From positions 1 to 15,162 of the forward strand of contig JACMIV010000358.1 in the NCBI GenBank assembly GCA_014380965.1: a stretch of DNA of 15,162 bases. The letters are read 5' to 3'. The notes under the pieces were generated by a model. The model was not told the origin of the DNA, made no database searches, and saw only the letters and a list, made by a program, of their open reading frames with translations. Below are positions 1 through 7,586 of the stretch, piece after piece. Made by a program: the position numbers and the translations under genes. This stretch comes from Rhizobiaceae bacterium (GTDB lineage Bacteria; Pseudomonadota; Alphaproteobacteria; Rhizobiales; Rhizobiaceae). The first letter of the stretch is position 1; every line of letters begins with the position of its first letter.

Positions 1-497
1 GCCGCCTGGCCCGGCGGACGAGCCGCCTGGGCCGCCGACGGCGCGGGAGCTGCCTGGACGGGCGCGGGCTGCTGATAGGTCGGCTGCGGCGCCGATGCCG
101 CGGGATAGGCCTGCGACCCCGAAGGAGGGGCAAGCATGGTGCGCTCGACGGAGGCGGTGCGGGTCACCGGAGCCTGCCCATAGCCACCGCTTGCGCCATT
201 GGTCGGCGAATAGGAGCCCTGGCGGACGCCGGCACCCGGATTGTTGCCGTAGGCAGGCAAGCCGCCCTGCCCGATCGAGCCGGTCTCGGCGCTGTCTAGT
301 CCCGTGGGATAAGCTTGCGCTGCCGGCGCGCTCATCCCCGCGCGAGGCACCGGCTGCTGGGGAACGGCCCCGGTGTAGAACCCGTCGTCGAACCTTGCGA
401 CATCGCTGCTGCAGCCTGAGACAATCCCCGTCACGACGAGAAGCGCGACCGATCCGGCGCGACGAAAGCGATCTCTCCTCAGCACATCCACACGCAT
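1..497 (-). CDS. NlpD-like envelope lipoprotein, N-terminal part (runs off left edge)
   Basis: This is an open frame of 165 codons from ATG at 497 to the window edge with no stop, so only the N-terminus is present. Residues 1-29 form a lipoprotein signal: a basic start (RRDRFRR), the hydrophobic run VALLVVTGIV, then lipobox VSGC with Cys about residue 30. The mature end reads CSSDVARFDD, which I recall as typical of rhizobial LysM/M23 peptidoglycan peptidases of the NlpD/EnvC type. The rest of what is visible is a Gly/Ser then Ala/Pro/Gln-rich linker. The LysM and M23 domains would lie beyond the edge, so the enzymatic assignment rests on the lipobox, the CSSDV start and the position after surE-pcm, the usual place of nlpD. 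Expected location is the periplasmic side of an envelope membrane, where the family acts on or activates amidases for cell division. Lipoprotein is near certain; NlpD/M23 identity is likely. Confidence 0.72.
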   Translation of the reverse strand, partial: MRVDVLRRDRFRRAGSVALLVVTGIVSGCSSDVARFDDGFYTGAVPQQPVPRAGMSAPAAQAYPTGLDSAETGSIGQGGLPAYGNNPGAGVRQGSYSPTNGASGGYGQAPVTRTASVERTMLAPPSGSQAYPAASAPQPTYQQPAPVQAAPAPSAAQAARPPGQA

Positions 498-676
498 CGA
501 TGACCCCACGCAAACTCAGTGACCCTGAGTACGCATTGAAGCGCGTTAATCTTACCGGCTGGTTAAATGCCGGAACCCTTTGTGCATTTTTCGTTAGCCT
601 TGTCGTGCCGAAGCATCCATTTCCTCGGCGCGACGCCTCCTGCGGTTGCCGAGGCAGGCTGAGCCGAGAGGGAGTG
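498..676. other. pcm-nlpD intergenic region, relatively AT-rich
   Basis: About 180 bases separate the pcm stop from the lipoprotein start, the longest gap inside the minus-strand gene row. The part at 535-610 is visibly richer in A+T than its surroundings. It carries two GTTAA/TTAAC half-sites 17 bases apart (545-549 and 562-566) and a small inverted repeat CCGGC/GCCGG (555-559, 569-573). This is where an internal promoter for the lipoprotein gene would be expected, but I find no convincing -35/-10 pair, so promoter activity is inference only. Confidence 0.3.
514..530 (-). repeat. perfect 6-bp inverted repeat upstream of the lipoprotein gene
   Basis: ACTCAG at 514-519 and CTGAGT at 525-530 are exact reverse complements with a 5-base spacer. 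The element sits 17-33 bases upstream of the lipoprotein ATG (497). It could be a 5' leader hairpin or a small operator for a dimeric regulator. No U-tract follows, so it is not a terminator. Confidence 0.4.
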
Positions 677-1333
677 CTAGAGGATCCGCGCGATCCCTGC
701 CGCCAACGGTTGGTAGCGGACATGGCCGAGGTCCTCGCGCTCCAGACGGCTGCCGACCTTCTGCAAGCGGACCAGCGTCTGCCGGCCCCCGCCGGGGCCG
801 AGGGCGCAGACGATTTGACCGTGTTGAGCGAGTTGCTCGAGAAAAGCGCGCGGCAACGTCTCGCAGGAAGCATGGACGATGATCCGGTCGTAGGGCGCCG
901 CGTCCGGATAACCTTCGCGGCCGTCCTCGTGGACGAGGACGGCATTGGTGATGCCGCAGGCCTTCAGCCGCTCGTCCGCCGCCTTCAAAAGGCGCCGGTA
1001 GCGATCGAGCGTGGTGACGCGCGCGCCGAGCTTGGCAAGCAGGGCCGTCAGGTAGCCGCTGCCCGTGCCGACTTCGAGAATGCGGCTCGCAGGTTCGACG
1101 CGAAGGGCATGGACGAGCGCTACGGAGGCACTCGCCCCCGGCATGGTCTCGCCGCAGTCGATCGGCACCGAGCGGTCTCCATAGGCGGTTTTCATGCCGC
1201 TGCGCAGGAACATCCGCCGGGGAACCGCCTCGACAACCTCGTCGAGCCGCGGAACGGAAATGTGCTGGGCGCGCAGGCGAAGCAGGAATGCGGCAAGGTC
1301 CTCGCGGTCACGATCGGGTTGGGTCACGCTCAT
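677..1333 (-). CDS. pcm: protein-L-isoaspartate O-methyltransferase
   Basis: The 218-residue protein matches the PCMT family in length and layout. It transfers methyl from S-adenosylmethionine to L-isoaspartyl residues in aged proteins, starting their repair in the cytoplasm. Visible features are the substrate-cap segment PIDCGETMPGAS (about 57-68), the SAM motif I EVGTGSGYL (about 91-99), the acidic post-I segment TLDRY, motif II YDRIIVHAS and a motif III region near QLAQHGQIVCALGPGG. The cap segment departs from the common GQTISQP form, though rhizobial members I recall also vary here. It lies 34 bases downstream of surE and before the NlpD-like gene, the classic surE-pcm-nlpD arrangement, so it is probably cotranscribed with them. 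Start ATG at 1333 gives a full-length protein. Confidence 0.93.
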   Translation of the reverse strand: MSVTQPDRDREDLAAFLLRLRAQHISVPRLDEVVEAVPRRMFLRSGMKTAYGDRSVPIDCGETMPGASASVALVHALRVEPASRILEVGTGSGYLTALLAKLGARVTTLDRYRRLLKAADERLKACGITNAVLVHEDGREGYPDAAPYDRIIVHASCETLPRAFLEQLAQHGQIVCALGPGGGRQTLVRLQKVGSRLEREDLGHVRYQPLAAGIARIL

Positions 1334-1367
1334 CCTGTGTCCAAGCCTTCGCGCCGCCTCTGCGATT

Positions 1368-2123
1368 TCAGGAGAAACTTGCCAGCATCGACTCGCGCAG
1401 GGCGTGATCCGTGAGGTCGAGCTTCAGCGGCGTCACGGAGATGCGCCCGGCAAGGAGCGCGTCGACATCCGACTGCGCCATCTCGGCACCTGCCTGTCGT
1501 CCGAACTTCAGCCAGAAATAGGGAAAGCCGCGTCCGTCGCGGCGTTCCTCGAGGCCGAGATTGTAGTCGAGCTTGCCCTGGCGGGTGACCTCGGTGCCGG
1601 CGACCGCCTCGGCGGGAACCGCCGGAAAGTTGACGTTGAAGAGAACGCCGTCCGGCCGGTCGATACCGATCAGCTTCTCGATCACCGCCGCTCCGTGAGT
1701 TTCGGCCGTGTTCCAGAGCGCCTCTCGGTCCTTGCCCGGGGTATGCGCCTGGCTGAGCGCGATCGAGCGGAACCCGAGCATCGCGCCCTCCATCGCGCCG
1801 GCGACAGTACCGGAGTAGGTGACGTCGTCGCAGATGTTCTGCCCGGCGTTGACGCCCGACAGGATGAGGTCTGGCGCTTCCGGCAGGAGCTTCTTGACGC
1901 CCATGATGACGCAGTCGGTCGGCGTGCCAGAGAGGGCAAAGCGCTTGTCGCCGATCCTGCGCAGTCGCAACGGCGAGGAGAGCGTCAGCGAGTGCGACAG
2001 CCCGCTTTGATCGGTCTCCGGGGCGACGACCCAGACGTCGTCCGACAGCGCCGCCGCAATTCGCTCCAGCACGGCCAGACCTTCCGCGTGGATGCCGTCA
2101 TCGTTGGTGATCAGAATTCTCAT
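1368..2123 (-). CDS. surE: 5'/3'-nucleotidase SurE
   Basis: The 251-residue protein is a full-length SurE, a metal-dependent cytoplasmic nucleoside monophosphate phosphatase linked to stationary-phase survival. The N-terminus [10 protein letters not shown] holds the metal-binding Asn7-Asp8-Asp9 group. Further family motifs are [14 protein letters not shown] (35-48, metal/phosphate Ser40), SGVNAGQN (89-96, metal-binding Asn92) and TYSGTV (102-107). Start ATG at 2123 lies only 4 bases after the serS stop, implying tight cotranscription with serS upstream and pcm downstream. Nothing appears truncated. The family assignment is essentially certain; the physiological substrate is not readable from sequence. 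Confidence 0.97.
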   Translation of the reverse strand: MRILITNDDGIHAEGLAVLERIAAALSDDVWVVAPETDQSGLSHSLTLSSPLRLRRIGDKRFALSGTPTDCVIMGVKKLLPEAPDLILSGVNAGQNICDDVTYSGTVAGAMEGAMLGFRSIALSQAHTPGKDREALWNTAETHGAAVIEKLIGIDRPDGVLFNVNFPAVPAEAVAGTEVTRQGKLDYNLGLEERRDGRGFPYFWLKFGRQAGAEMAQSDVDALLAGRISVTPLKLDLTDHALRESMLASFS

Positions 2124-2127
2124 GAGG

Positions 2128-3411
2128 TCAGACCGCCTTCTCGATTCGCTCCAAACCGCCCATATAGGGCCGCAAGGCTTCCGGTATCGTGACGCTGCCG
2201 TCTTCGGCTTGATAGTTTTCGAGGATCGCGATGAGGCAGCGCCCGACCGCGACGCCCGAGCCGTTCAGCGTATGCACGAAGCGCGTCTGCTTCTCGCCGG
2301 GCACCTTGTAGCGCGCGCCCATGCGCCGTGCCTGGAAGTCGCCGCAGACCGAGCAGGACGAGATTTCGCGATAGGCGTTCTGGCCGGGCAGCCAGACCTC
2401 GATGTCGTAGGTCTTCCTGGCGCCGAAGCCCATGTCGCCGGTGCAGAGCACGATCGTGCGGAACGGCAGGCCGAGACGCTTCAGCACTTCCTCGGCGGCG
2501 GCGGTCATGCGCTCGTGCTCGTCGATCGAAACGTCGTCCGCGGTGATCGAGACGAGTTCGACCTTGTAGAACTGATGCTGGCGCAGCATGCCGCGCGTGT
2601 CACGCCCAGCCGAGCCTGCCTCCGAGCGAAAGCAGGGCGTCAGCGCGGTGTAGCGCAGCGGCAGAACGGAGGCGTCGAGCGTCGCTTCGCGGACGAGGTT
2701 GGTCAGCGGCACCTCGGAGGTCGGGATGAGATAGCGGCCGTCCGTCGTCTTGAAGAGGTCTTCCTCGAACTTCGGGAGCTGGTTCGTCCCGAACAACGCC
2801 TCCGCCTTCACGAGGATCGGCGCCACGACCTCCTGATAGCCATGCTCTCCGGTGTGGAGATCGAGCATGAACTGGCCGAGCGCGCGCTCGAGGCGCGCGA
2901 GCCCGCCCTTCAAGATCGTGAAGCGTGCGCCGGAAATCTTCGCTGCCTGATCGAAGTCCATGAGGCCGAGTGCCTCACCGATCTCGTAATGCTCTTTCGG
3001 CGAGAAGGCGAAGTTCGGAAGGTCGCCCACCTTGCGGAGTTCGACGTTGCCGGTTTCGTTCTCGCCCAAGGGCACGTCGGCGAAAGGCGTATTCGGGATG
3101 CGGCTCAGCCGATCGGACAGTTCGGCATCGATCCGCCGCTCCTCGGCCTCACCCTCCTGGATCGCCTGCTTGATCTCGGCGACCTCGGCGATGACGGCGT
3201 CGACGCGGGCGGCATCGCCCGTCGCCTTGGCCTTCCCGATCTCTTTGGAGGCTTCGTTGCGGCGGTTTTGGAGGTCCTGAAGTCTGCTCAGGTGGGAGCG
3301 GCGCTCCTCATCGAGACGAACGAGTTTCTGTGCCGAAGGCTCAGCGCCACGGGCGCGAAGCGCTTCGTCAAGCGATTCCGGATTCTCGCGTATCCATTTG
3401 ATATCGAGCAT
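2128..3411 (-). CDS. serS: serine--tRNA ligase
   Basis: This 427-residue class II aminoacyl-tRNA synthetase charges tRNA-Ser (and tRNA-Sec where present) with serine. Residues about 30-100 form the charged, heptad-rich antiparallel coiled-coil arm that grips the long variable arm of tRNA-Ser. The catalytic domain follows: TSEVPLT at 231-237 (serine site), motif 2 beginning FRSEAG at 261-266 with RDTRG and QFYKVE after it, and motif 3 around GSGVAVGR (384-391) followed by ILENYQ. Length equals the usual bacterial SerRS. Start ATG at 3411 is preceded by a GGGGAA Shine-Dalgarno-like run and, just before it, by a hairpin (3421-3441). It lies 40 bases after tatC and 4 before surE. Confidence 0.97.
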   Translation of the reverse strand: MLDIKWIRENPESLDEALRARGAEPSAQKLVRLDEERRSHLSRLQDLQNRRNEASKEIGKAKATGDAARVDAVIAEVAEIKQAIQEGEAEERRIDAELSDRLSRIPNTPFADVPLGENETGNVELRKVGDLPNFAFSPKEHYEIGEALGLMDFDQAAKISGARFTILKGGLARLERALGQFMLDLHTGEHGYQEVVAPILVKAEALFGTNQLPKFEEDLFKTTDGRYLIPTSEVPLTNLVREATLDASVLPLRYTALTPCFRSEAGSAGRDTRGMLRQHQFYKVELVSITADDVSIDEHERMTAAAEEVLKRLGLPFRTIVLCTGDMGFGARKTYDIEVWLPGQNAYREISSCSVCGDFQARRMGARYKVPGEKQTRFVHTLNGSGVAVGRCLIAILENYQAEDGSVTIPEALRPYMGGLERIEKAV

Positions 3412-3420
3412 TCTATTCCC

Positions 3421-3441
3421 CGTCTTCGCAAAGCGGAGACG
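3421..3441 (-). other. intercistronic hairpin between tatC and serS
   Basis: CGTCT (3421-3425) pairs with AGACG (3437-3441) and CGC (3427-3429) with GCG (3433-3435), leaving one mismatch and a 3-base loop. The stem ends about 9 bases before the serS start codon, directly against its GGGGAA ribosome-binding run. No U-tract follows. It could tune serS translation or mark an RNA processing point. Confidence 0.4.
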
Positions 3442-3451
3442 AGAGCTGCCC

Positions 3452-4273
3452 TCAACTGACGGAGTCGGTGGACGCCTCGCTCGCGCTCAGCCGCTCGGCC
3501 CGTCTGCGTTCGATCATCCGCGCCGTGATGATCGAAACCTCGTAGAGAAGGATGGTCGGGATCGCAAGACCGATCTGCGAGAGCGGATCGGGCGGCGTCA
3601 GGATGGCTGCGGCGACGAAGGCGAGGACGATCGCCCACTTGCGCTTGTCGATCAAAGTCTGCGTCGACACCATCCCGGCACGCACGAGGAGGGATGTCAC
3701 CACCGGAAGCTGGAACACCATGCCGAACGCGAAGATCAGCCCCATGATGAGCGAGAGGTATTCGGAAACGCGCGGGAGAAGCTGGATTGCGGCTTGTCCG
3801 GGAACGGCGCCCGACTGCTCCATCGACAGGAAGAACCACATCACCATCGGGGTGAAGAAGTAATAGACGAGCGAGGCGCCGAGTATGAAGAGCAGCGGAG
3901 TCGCGACCAGAAACGGCAGGAAGGCCGACTTCTCCTCGCGGTAGAGGCCTGGTGCGACGAACTTGTAGATCTGGACCGCGATGATCGGGAACGCGAGGAA
4001 GAAACCGCCGAACGCGCCAATCTTCACCTGCGTGAAGAAGAACTCCTGCGGCGCCGTGTAGATGAGCTCCACGCCTCGATCCGAGATGCCCGCCCACTGT
4101 ACGGCGATCTGGTAGGGCACGACCAGGAAATTGAAGATGCCCTTCGCAAAGAAGAAGCAGATCAGGAAGGCCCCGAAGAAACCTGCAAGCGACCAGATCA
4201 GCCGCGTGCGCAACTCGATCAGGTGCTCCATCAGCGGAGCCGAAGAGGCCTCGATATCGTCAGCTTTGCTCAC
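3452..4273 (-). CDS. tatC: Sec-independent translocase subunit TatC
   Basis: TatC is the six-helix inner-membrane receptor that, with TatB, binds twin-arginine signal peptides. I use the GTG start at 4273 (273 residues): GGAGAGG lies 6 bases upstream and the protein then begins [23 protein letters not shown], as in the family. ATG codons at 4291 and 4306 lack such a site. Conserved features are HLIELRTR (17-24), the periplasmic TAPQEFFF (73-80), [10 protein letters not shown] (105-114), FGMVFQLP (about 183-190) and TPPDPLSQ (226-233). Hydrophobic segments lie near 27-43, 82-103, 120-141, 172-196, 212-226 and 235-252. The start overlaps the end of tatB by 14 bases, suggesting translational coupling. 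The C-terminus is a short basic, then Ser-rich, cytoplasmic tail. Confidence 0.97.
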   Translation of the reverse strand: MSKADDIEASSAPLMEHLIELRTRLIWSLAGFFGAFLICFFFAKGIFNFLVVPYQIAVQWAGISDRGVELIYTAPQEFFFTQVKIGAFGGFFLAFPIIAVQIYKFVAPGLYREEKSAFLPFLVATPLLFILGASLVYYFFTPMVMWFFLSMEQSGAVPGQAAIQLLPRVSEYLSLIMGLIFAFGMVFQLPVVTSLLVRAGMVSTQTLIDKRKWAIVLAFVAAAILTPPDPLSQIGLAIPTILLYEVSIITARMIERRRAERLSASEASTDSVS

Positions 4274-4832
4274 GTTTTGCCTCTCCGGCATCGAGGCCGT
4301 TCGCATGGACTGCCGTCCCGTTCAGCCCGACAGGCGTCGGCGGGCTCGCCGAGACGGCTGGAACGGGCACCGAGCTCTCGGCCGGTGTAGCCGCGGCATG
4401 AGCAGGTCCCGGCGGATGGGACATCATCTTCATCGGCTGGATCGGCTGCTGTCCGACGACGCTTCCCGCCAACGGCGGCTCGACGGGCTGAGCCGGGGCT
4501 GAAGCGGACGGGATTGTTGGCACGGGCGCCTTCGTCGCTGCCGTCAGCGAGGACCGAATCTCGTCGCCGACCGCCTTCATCGGGTTCATCGCCTTGCGGA
4601 TGTCCTTGGTCGGATCGAGCGATTTCATGTCGCTCACCGTCTGGCGCACTTCGTCGAGCTCCGCCTCCCGCAGCGCTTCGTCGAACTGCTTGCGGAAGTC
4701 CCCGGCCATTTTCCGCATCTGGCTCATGCTGCGGCCGAAGGTTCGCAGCATTTTGGGAAGGTCCTTCGGACCGACCACGACGATCAGCACGACGCCGATC
4801 ACGAGGAGTTCCGACCAACCGATATCGAACAT
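4260..4832 (-). CDS. tatB: Sec-independent translocase subunit TatB
   Basis: The 190-residue protein has the TatB plan: a single N-terminal membrane helix (about 5-21, MFDIGWSELLVIGVVLIVVV), a Gly-Pro hinge at 21-22 with Pro26, and a long charged amphipathic helix (about 25-100). After that comes a low-complexity Ala/Pro/Val-rich tail. MFDIGWSELL is diagnostic of TatB rather than TatA. TatB sits with TatC in the signal-peptide receptor complex at the inner membrane. The gene follows tatA after a structured 155-base gap and overlaps tatC by 14 bases. The ribosome binding site is weak (GGAACACAAGAAC before ATG 4832). Length is typical for alphaproteobacterial TatB; the tail is expected to vary between species. 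Confidence 0.96.
   Translation of the reverse strand: MFDIGWSELLVIGVVLIVVVGPKDLPKMLRTFGRSMSQMRKMAGDFRKQFDEALREAELDEVRQTVSDMKSLDPTKDIRKAMNPMKAVGDEIRSSLTAATKAPVPTIPSASAPAQPVEPPLAGSVVGQQPIQPMKMMSHPPGPAHAAATPAESSVPVPAVSASPPTPVGLNGTAVHANGLDAGEAKREQS
4280..4286 (-). promoter_or_regulatory. tatC ribosome binding site (selects the GTG start)
   Basis: GGAGAGG read on the minus strand with a 6-base spacer to GTG 4273. It is the only good Shine-Dalgarno near the candidate starts and lies inside the end of tatB. Confidence 0.7.
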
Positions 4833-4944
4833 GTTCTTGTGTTCCCGTCCGGCAAGGAAGCCCGCACCATGCGGCCGCCCGACCGGGCATCACGCTCGCG
4901 AGACGACCAGGCAGATATGCCTATCCAAACGCTTCGGTCCATCG

Positions 4945-4975
4945 TCCGGCGCTTATCCTGTTGGATGGCGCCGGA
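4945..4975 (-). other. strong hairpin in the tatA-tatB intercistronic gap
   Basis: TCCGGCGC (4945-4952) is the exact reverse complement of GCGCCGGA (4968-4975). Inside it, ATCC (4955-4958) pairs with GGAT (4963-4966) around a TGTT loop, giving a 12-bp stem with a small asymmetric internal loop. It starts 12 bases after the tatA stop. No U-tract follows on the minus strand, so a 3'-end stabiliser or processing element fits better than a full terminator. A direct repeat ATCGTCCG flanks or overlaps it (4941-4948, 4975-4982). Confidence 0.6.
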
Positions 4976-4987
4976 TCGTCCGACATA

Positions 4988-5224
4988 TCAGACCGAGGTC
5001 TTTTCGGTCGTCGTCGTCTCGCGGGTCACGACTTCCCCGCCGTGGGTGTCGAGCGCGCGCCGTTCGGTCGTCGCAGGCTGAGCCTCGTCGTCGCTCATGC
5101 CCTTCTTGAAGTTCTTGATGCCCTTGGCAACGTCACCCATCAGTTCGGGGATCTTCCCGCGCCCGAAAAGCAGAAGCACCACGGCGAGCACGATGAGCCA
5201 GTGCCAAATGCTGAAGCTACCCAA
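4988..5224 (-). CDS. tatA: Sec-independent translocase subunit TatA
   Basis: TatA forms the protein-conducting oligomer recruited by TatBC to export folded proteins. I choose TTG at 5224 (78 residues): the protein then begins [13 protein letters not shown], matching the family N-terminus and placing the conserved Phe-Gly hinge at 20-21. The Shine-Dalgarno AGGGAGA is 6 bases upstream. The in-frame ATG two codons earlier (5230) abuts that site with no spacer. The single membrane helix spans about 5-20. The amphipathic helix starts at [22 protein letters not shown], and a polar acidic/Thr-rich tail follows. It is the first gene of a tatABC set and lies 43 bases after the ABC ATPase stop. A hairpin lies upstream and a stronger one downstream. 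Confidence 0.95.
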   Translation of the reverse strand: MGSFSIWHWLIVLAVVLLLFGRGKIPELMGDVAKGIKNFKKGMSDDEAQPATTERRALDTHGGEVVTRETTTTEKTSV

Positions 5225-5230
5225 TGTCAT

Positions 5231-5237
5231 TCTCCCT
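5231..5237 (-). promoter_or_regulatory. tatA ribosome binding site (supports the TTG start)
   Basis: AGGGAGA on the minus strand with a 6-base spacer to TTG 5224. It directly touches the ATG at 5230, which is therefore a poor start. Confidence 0.6.
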
Positions 5238-5242
5238 GTGCC

Positions 5243-5263
5243 GTGGACCCCTTCGGGTCTCAC
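5243..5263 (-). other. hairpin between the ABC ATPase gene and tatA
   Basis: GACCC/GGGTC (5246-5250 with 5255-5259; plus-strand loop CTTC) is extended by GTG/CAC (5243-5245 with 5261-5263) across one bulged base at 5260, an 8-bp stem. It lies 5-25 bases after the ABC ATPase stop and 5 bases before the tatA Shine-Dalgarno. No U-tract follows. Confidence 0.4.
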
Positions 5264-5267
5264 GCAT

Positions 5268-6416
5268 TTAGGTGTCGTCGTCGGTTCTTTCAAACACGAT
5301 AACGTCCTGGAGATCAACGGAAACGAAGACCTCCCTCATCTCGGGCGCCAGGGCCCCGGCCCGCATGCGCGCGCGGAGCGGGCGATCGATGCCCTGGATC
5401 GCGACGTCGAGCAGATCCACGCCGCCGAGGAACCGCCGCTGAATCACTCGCCCGAGCACGCCCGTCGCATCGACGCCGAGCCGAAGCCCGGTCAAGCGCA
5501 GAGCGACCGTCATCGGCGTACCGTCGGATCGTGGCGAGGTCGCAACCGGGCCGAGCGGCGTCACCACGCGCCCGCCCCTCACCTCCGCATCGAGGACGTT
5601 CAGTTCGGAGAAGAAGCCTGCGGTGAAGAGGTCCACGGGCCGTTCGTAGAGGTCGCGCGCGGAACCGATCTGGATCAGCGCGCCGTCGCGCAGGAGCGCG
5701 ATGCGGTCGCCCATTCGCATCGCCTCCTCCGCGTCATGCGTCACGATGATCGCCGTGGCGCGGCTTTCGCGCAGAATCTGCAGCGTGTCCGTCCGCACGA
5801 CGTCCTTGAGGCGCGAGTCGAGACCGGAAAAAGGCTCGTCCATCAGAAGCACGGACGGGCGCGGGGTCAGCGCACGTGCGAGTGCCACTCGCTGCTGCTC
5901 GCCGCCCGAGAGCACATGGGGATAGCTGCCGGCGTTCTCGGCAAGCCCTACCCTCTCGAGCGCTGTCATCGCTTCCCGCTTGGCGACGGCCTTCGACAAG
6001 GCGGTCAGCCCGAAACGGACATTGTCGAGGATCGACATGTGGGGAAACAGAGCGAAGTCCTGAAACATCAGTCCGACGCCGCGATGCTCCGGCGCGACGA
6101 ATGTCGAAGGCCCGGCGATCTCGCGGCCGTTCAGCGTCAGCCGCCCTCCCGTCTGGCGCTCGATGCCGGCGGCGATCCGCAGCATGGTCGTCTTGCCGGA
6201 CCCGGACGGTCCGAGCAGGCAGAGAATCTCGCCGGGTTCGGCCGCGAGCGACACGCCCTTGAGGATCTCGGCCGATCCGATCGTATGGCGGATGTCCTCG
6301 AAGGCGAGCCTTGCGGCAAAGCTGACGCCCGCGCTGGTTCTCTCCGGGCGTGCTCGCGGCCGCCCGTCATCCGCGACGGTGGGCTTGGCGCCGCCTCTCG
6401 GCTGTCTCTGGTCCAT
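5268..6416 (-). CDS. orphan ABC transporter ATP-binding protein, FbpC/PotA-like with C-terminal TOBE region
   Basis: From ATG 6416 the protein has 382 residues. All ABC ATPase motifs are intact: Walker [10 protein letters not shown] (69-77), Q-loop Gln119 in [11 protein letters not shown], signature [15 protein letters not shown] (169-183), Walker B VLLMDEP (189-195), D-loop SGLD and switch His227 in VTHDAEEAM. Residues about 275-375 resemble the TOBE domain of importers for Fe3+, spermidine or sulfate. It would energise a membrane permease from the cytoplasmic face. No permease or binding-protein gene lies beside it, so the substrate is unknown. Residues 1-35 are polar and Arg-rich, unlike most family members, so the true start may be later; a TTG at 6452 overlapping nagZ is also open. 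No clear ribosome binding site is seen. In relatives I recall scpA-scpB at this spot. Confidence 0.9.
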   Translation of the reverse strand: MDQRQPRGGAKPTVADDGRPRARPERTSAGVSFAARLAFEDIRHTIGSAEILKGVSLAAEPGEILCLLGPSGSGKTTMLRIAAGIERQTGGRLTLNGREIAGPSTFVAPEHRGVGLMFQDFALFPHMSILDNVRFGLTALSKAVAKREAMTALERVGLAENAGSYPHVLSGGEQQRVALARALTPRPSVLLMDEPFSGLDSRLKDVVRTDTLQILRESRATAIIVTHDAEEAMRMGDRIALLRDGALIQIGSARDLYERPVDLFTAGFFSELNVLDAEVRGGRVVTPLGPVATSPRSDGTPMTVALRLTGLRLGVDATGVLGRVIQRRFLGGVDLLDVAIQGIDRPLRARMRAGALAPEMREVFVSVDLQDVIVFERTDDDT

Positions 6417-6435
6417 GCGCCATCGGCTAACGGCT

Positions 6436-7458
6436 TTAGGCGGGACGGGCAACCAGTTCCTGGTACTCAGCGCGCAGCGTGTCCTCGTCAGCGGCGGGGA
6501 CGACGTGCCTCACGACCGCCTCGGCCTCGTTCGCCCGCCGCTCTGCATCGCCCCGCAGGGGCTGCACCGCGGCCGCGACCTTGCGCATCTCCGCCATATC
6601 GCCGTTGCAGTGGAGCACGACGTCACAGCCCGCAGTGATCGCCTTCGCGCTGATCTCGCCGATGTCGCCGCGCAGCGCCTTCATCGAGATGTCGTCGGTC
6701 ATCAGCAAGCCGTCGAAGCCGATCTCGTCGCGGATCACCTGTTTGATGACGATCGGCGAGAGGGTCGCTGGAAGGCCCGCGTCGATGTCGCGATAGAGGA
6801 TGTGCGCGGTCATCGCGGCGGGAAGCGTCCTCAACGCCGCGAAGGGCTCGAAGTCGTGACGCGAGAGATGCTCGCGCCGGGCATCGACGACGGGGAGGTC
6901 GTGATGGCTGTCGGCATTGCCCCGGCCATGCCCCGGGATGTGTTTCATGACGGGCATCACGCCGCCTGCGAGCAGACCATCGGCCGCCGCCCGGCCAAGC
7001 CTCGACACGACCTGCGGGTCCGACGCATAGGCGCGGTCCCCGATGACGGAGTGCGCGCCCTCGACCGGTGCGTCGAGACAGGGCAGGCAATCGGCATTGA
7101 TGCCGTAGGTCATGATGTCGAGCGCAAACAGGCGCCCGTGCAGCCAGGCGGCGCGCTCGCCCGCGGCAGGGTCCGCGGCGAACAGTGCGCCGAGAGTCGC
7201 CGCAGGCGGGTAGTTCGGCGCAAGCGGCGGACGGAGGCGCTGGATACGGCCGCCCTCCTGATCGAGGAAGACCGGCGTCGAAGCCCGTCCTCCCAACTCC
7301 TTCATCTCGGCGACGAGGTCGGTCAACTGCGAAGCGGACTGGATGTTGCGGCCGAAGAGGATGAAACCCCAGGGCCGTTCATGCGAGAAGAAGGCCTTCT
7401 CGTCTTCCGACAGTCGATGACCGGCGCAGCCCGCGATCCAGGCCTTCGAACCTTGCAT
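6436..7458 (-). CDS. nagZ: beta-N-acetylhexosaminidase NagZ (GH3)
   Basis: This glycoside hydrolase family 3 enzyme removes N-acetylglucosamine from 1,6-anhydro-muropeptides in peptidoglycan recycling. From ATG 7458 it has 340 residues, the normal length of cytoplasmic NagZ, and GGAGA lies 5 bases upstream. Motifs are the barrel strand VFLDQEGGRIQRL (63-75), KHIPGHGRGNADSH (172-185, with the general acid/base His of the flexible loop) and LLMTDDISMKAL (251-262, containing the nucleophile Asp). The frame stays open upstream to a GTG at 7635, which would add 59 residues beginning with a twin-arginine-like sequence; see findings. The stop is 19 bases before the ABC ATPase ATG. The SPOR protein gene lies upstream, in keeping with a cell-wall function. 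Confidence 0.94.
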   Translation of the reverse strand: MQGSKAWIAGCAGHRLSEDEKAFFSHERPWGFILFGRNIQSASQLTDLVAEMKELGGRASTPVFLDQEGGRIQRLRPPLAPNYPPAATLGALFAADPAAGERAAWLHGRLFALDIMTYGINADCLPCLDAPVEGAHSVIGDRAYASDPQVVSRLGRAAADGLLAGGVMPVMKHIPGHGRGNADSHHDLPVVDARREHLSRHDFEPFAALRTLPAAMTAHILYRDIDAGLPATLSPIVIKQVIRDEIGFDGLLMTDDISMKALRGDIGEISAKAITAGCDVVLHCNGDMAEMRKVAAAVQPLRGDAERRANEAEAVVRHVVPAADEDTLRAEYQELVARPA

Positions 7459-7586
7459 GGAAGTCTCCGAAACGGGAAAACGGGACGTCGCCGCCGCACG
7501 GGAGTCGACGCGGCGGGAATCCAAGTCGGCGGGACTGCTCGATCCGGAGAGGACGGAAGCGGGAAGGACGAGGCCGAGACCGCCGC

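Noticed and set aside
95..1414. Long plus-strand frame across the lipoprotein start, the intergenic gap and pcm
   Set aside because: Arg-rich low-complexity translation covering verified pcm on the opposite strand. It has no ribosome site or family signature.
2092..3459. 455-codon plus-strand open frame opposite serS
   Set aside because: It lies antisense to a complete, motif-verified SerRS. Its translation is Arg/Glu/Asp/Ala-rich without domains, as expected from the complementary strand of high-GC coding DNA.
7492..7515. CGCCGC/GCGGCG inverted repeat between the SPOR gene and nagZ
   Set aside because: Only 6 bp of simple GC repeat with a 12-base loop, likely chance given base composition.
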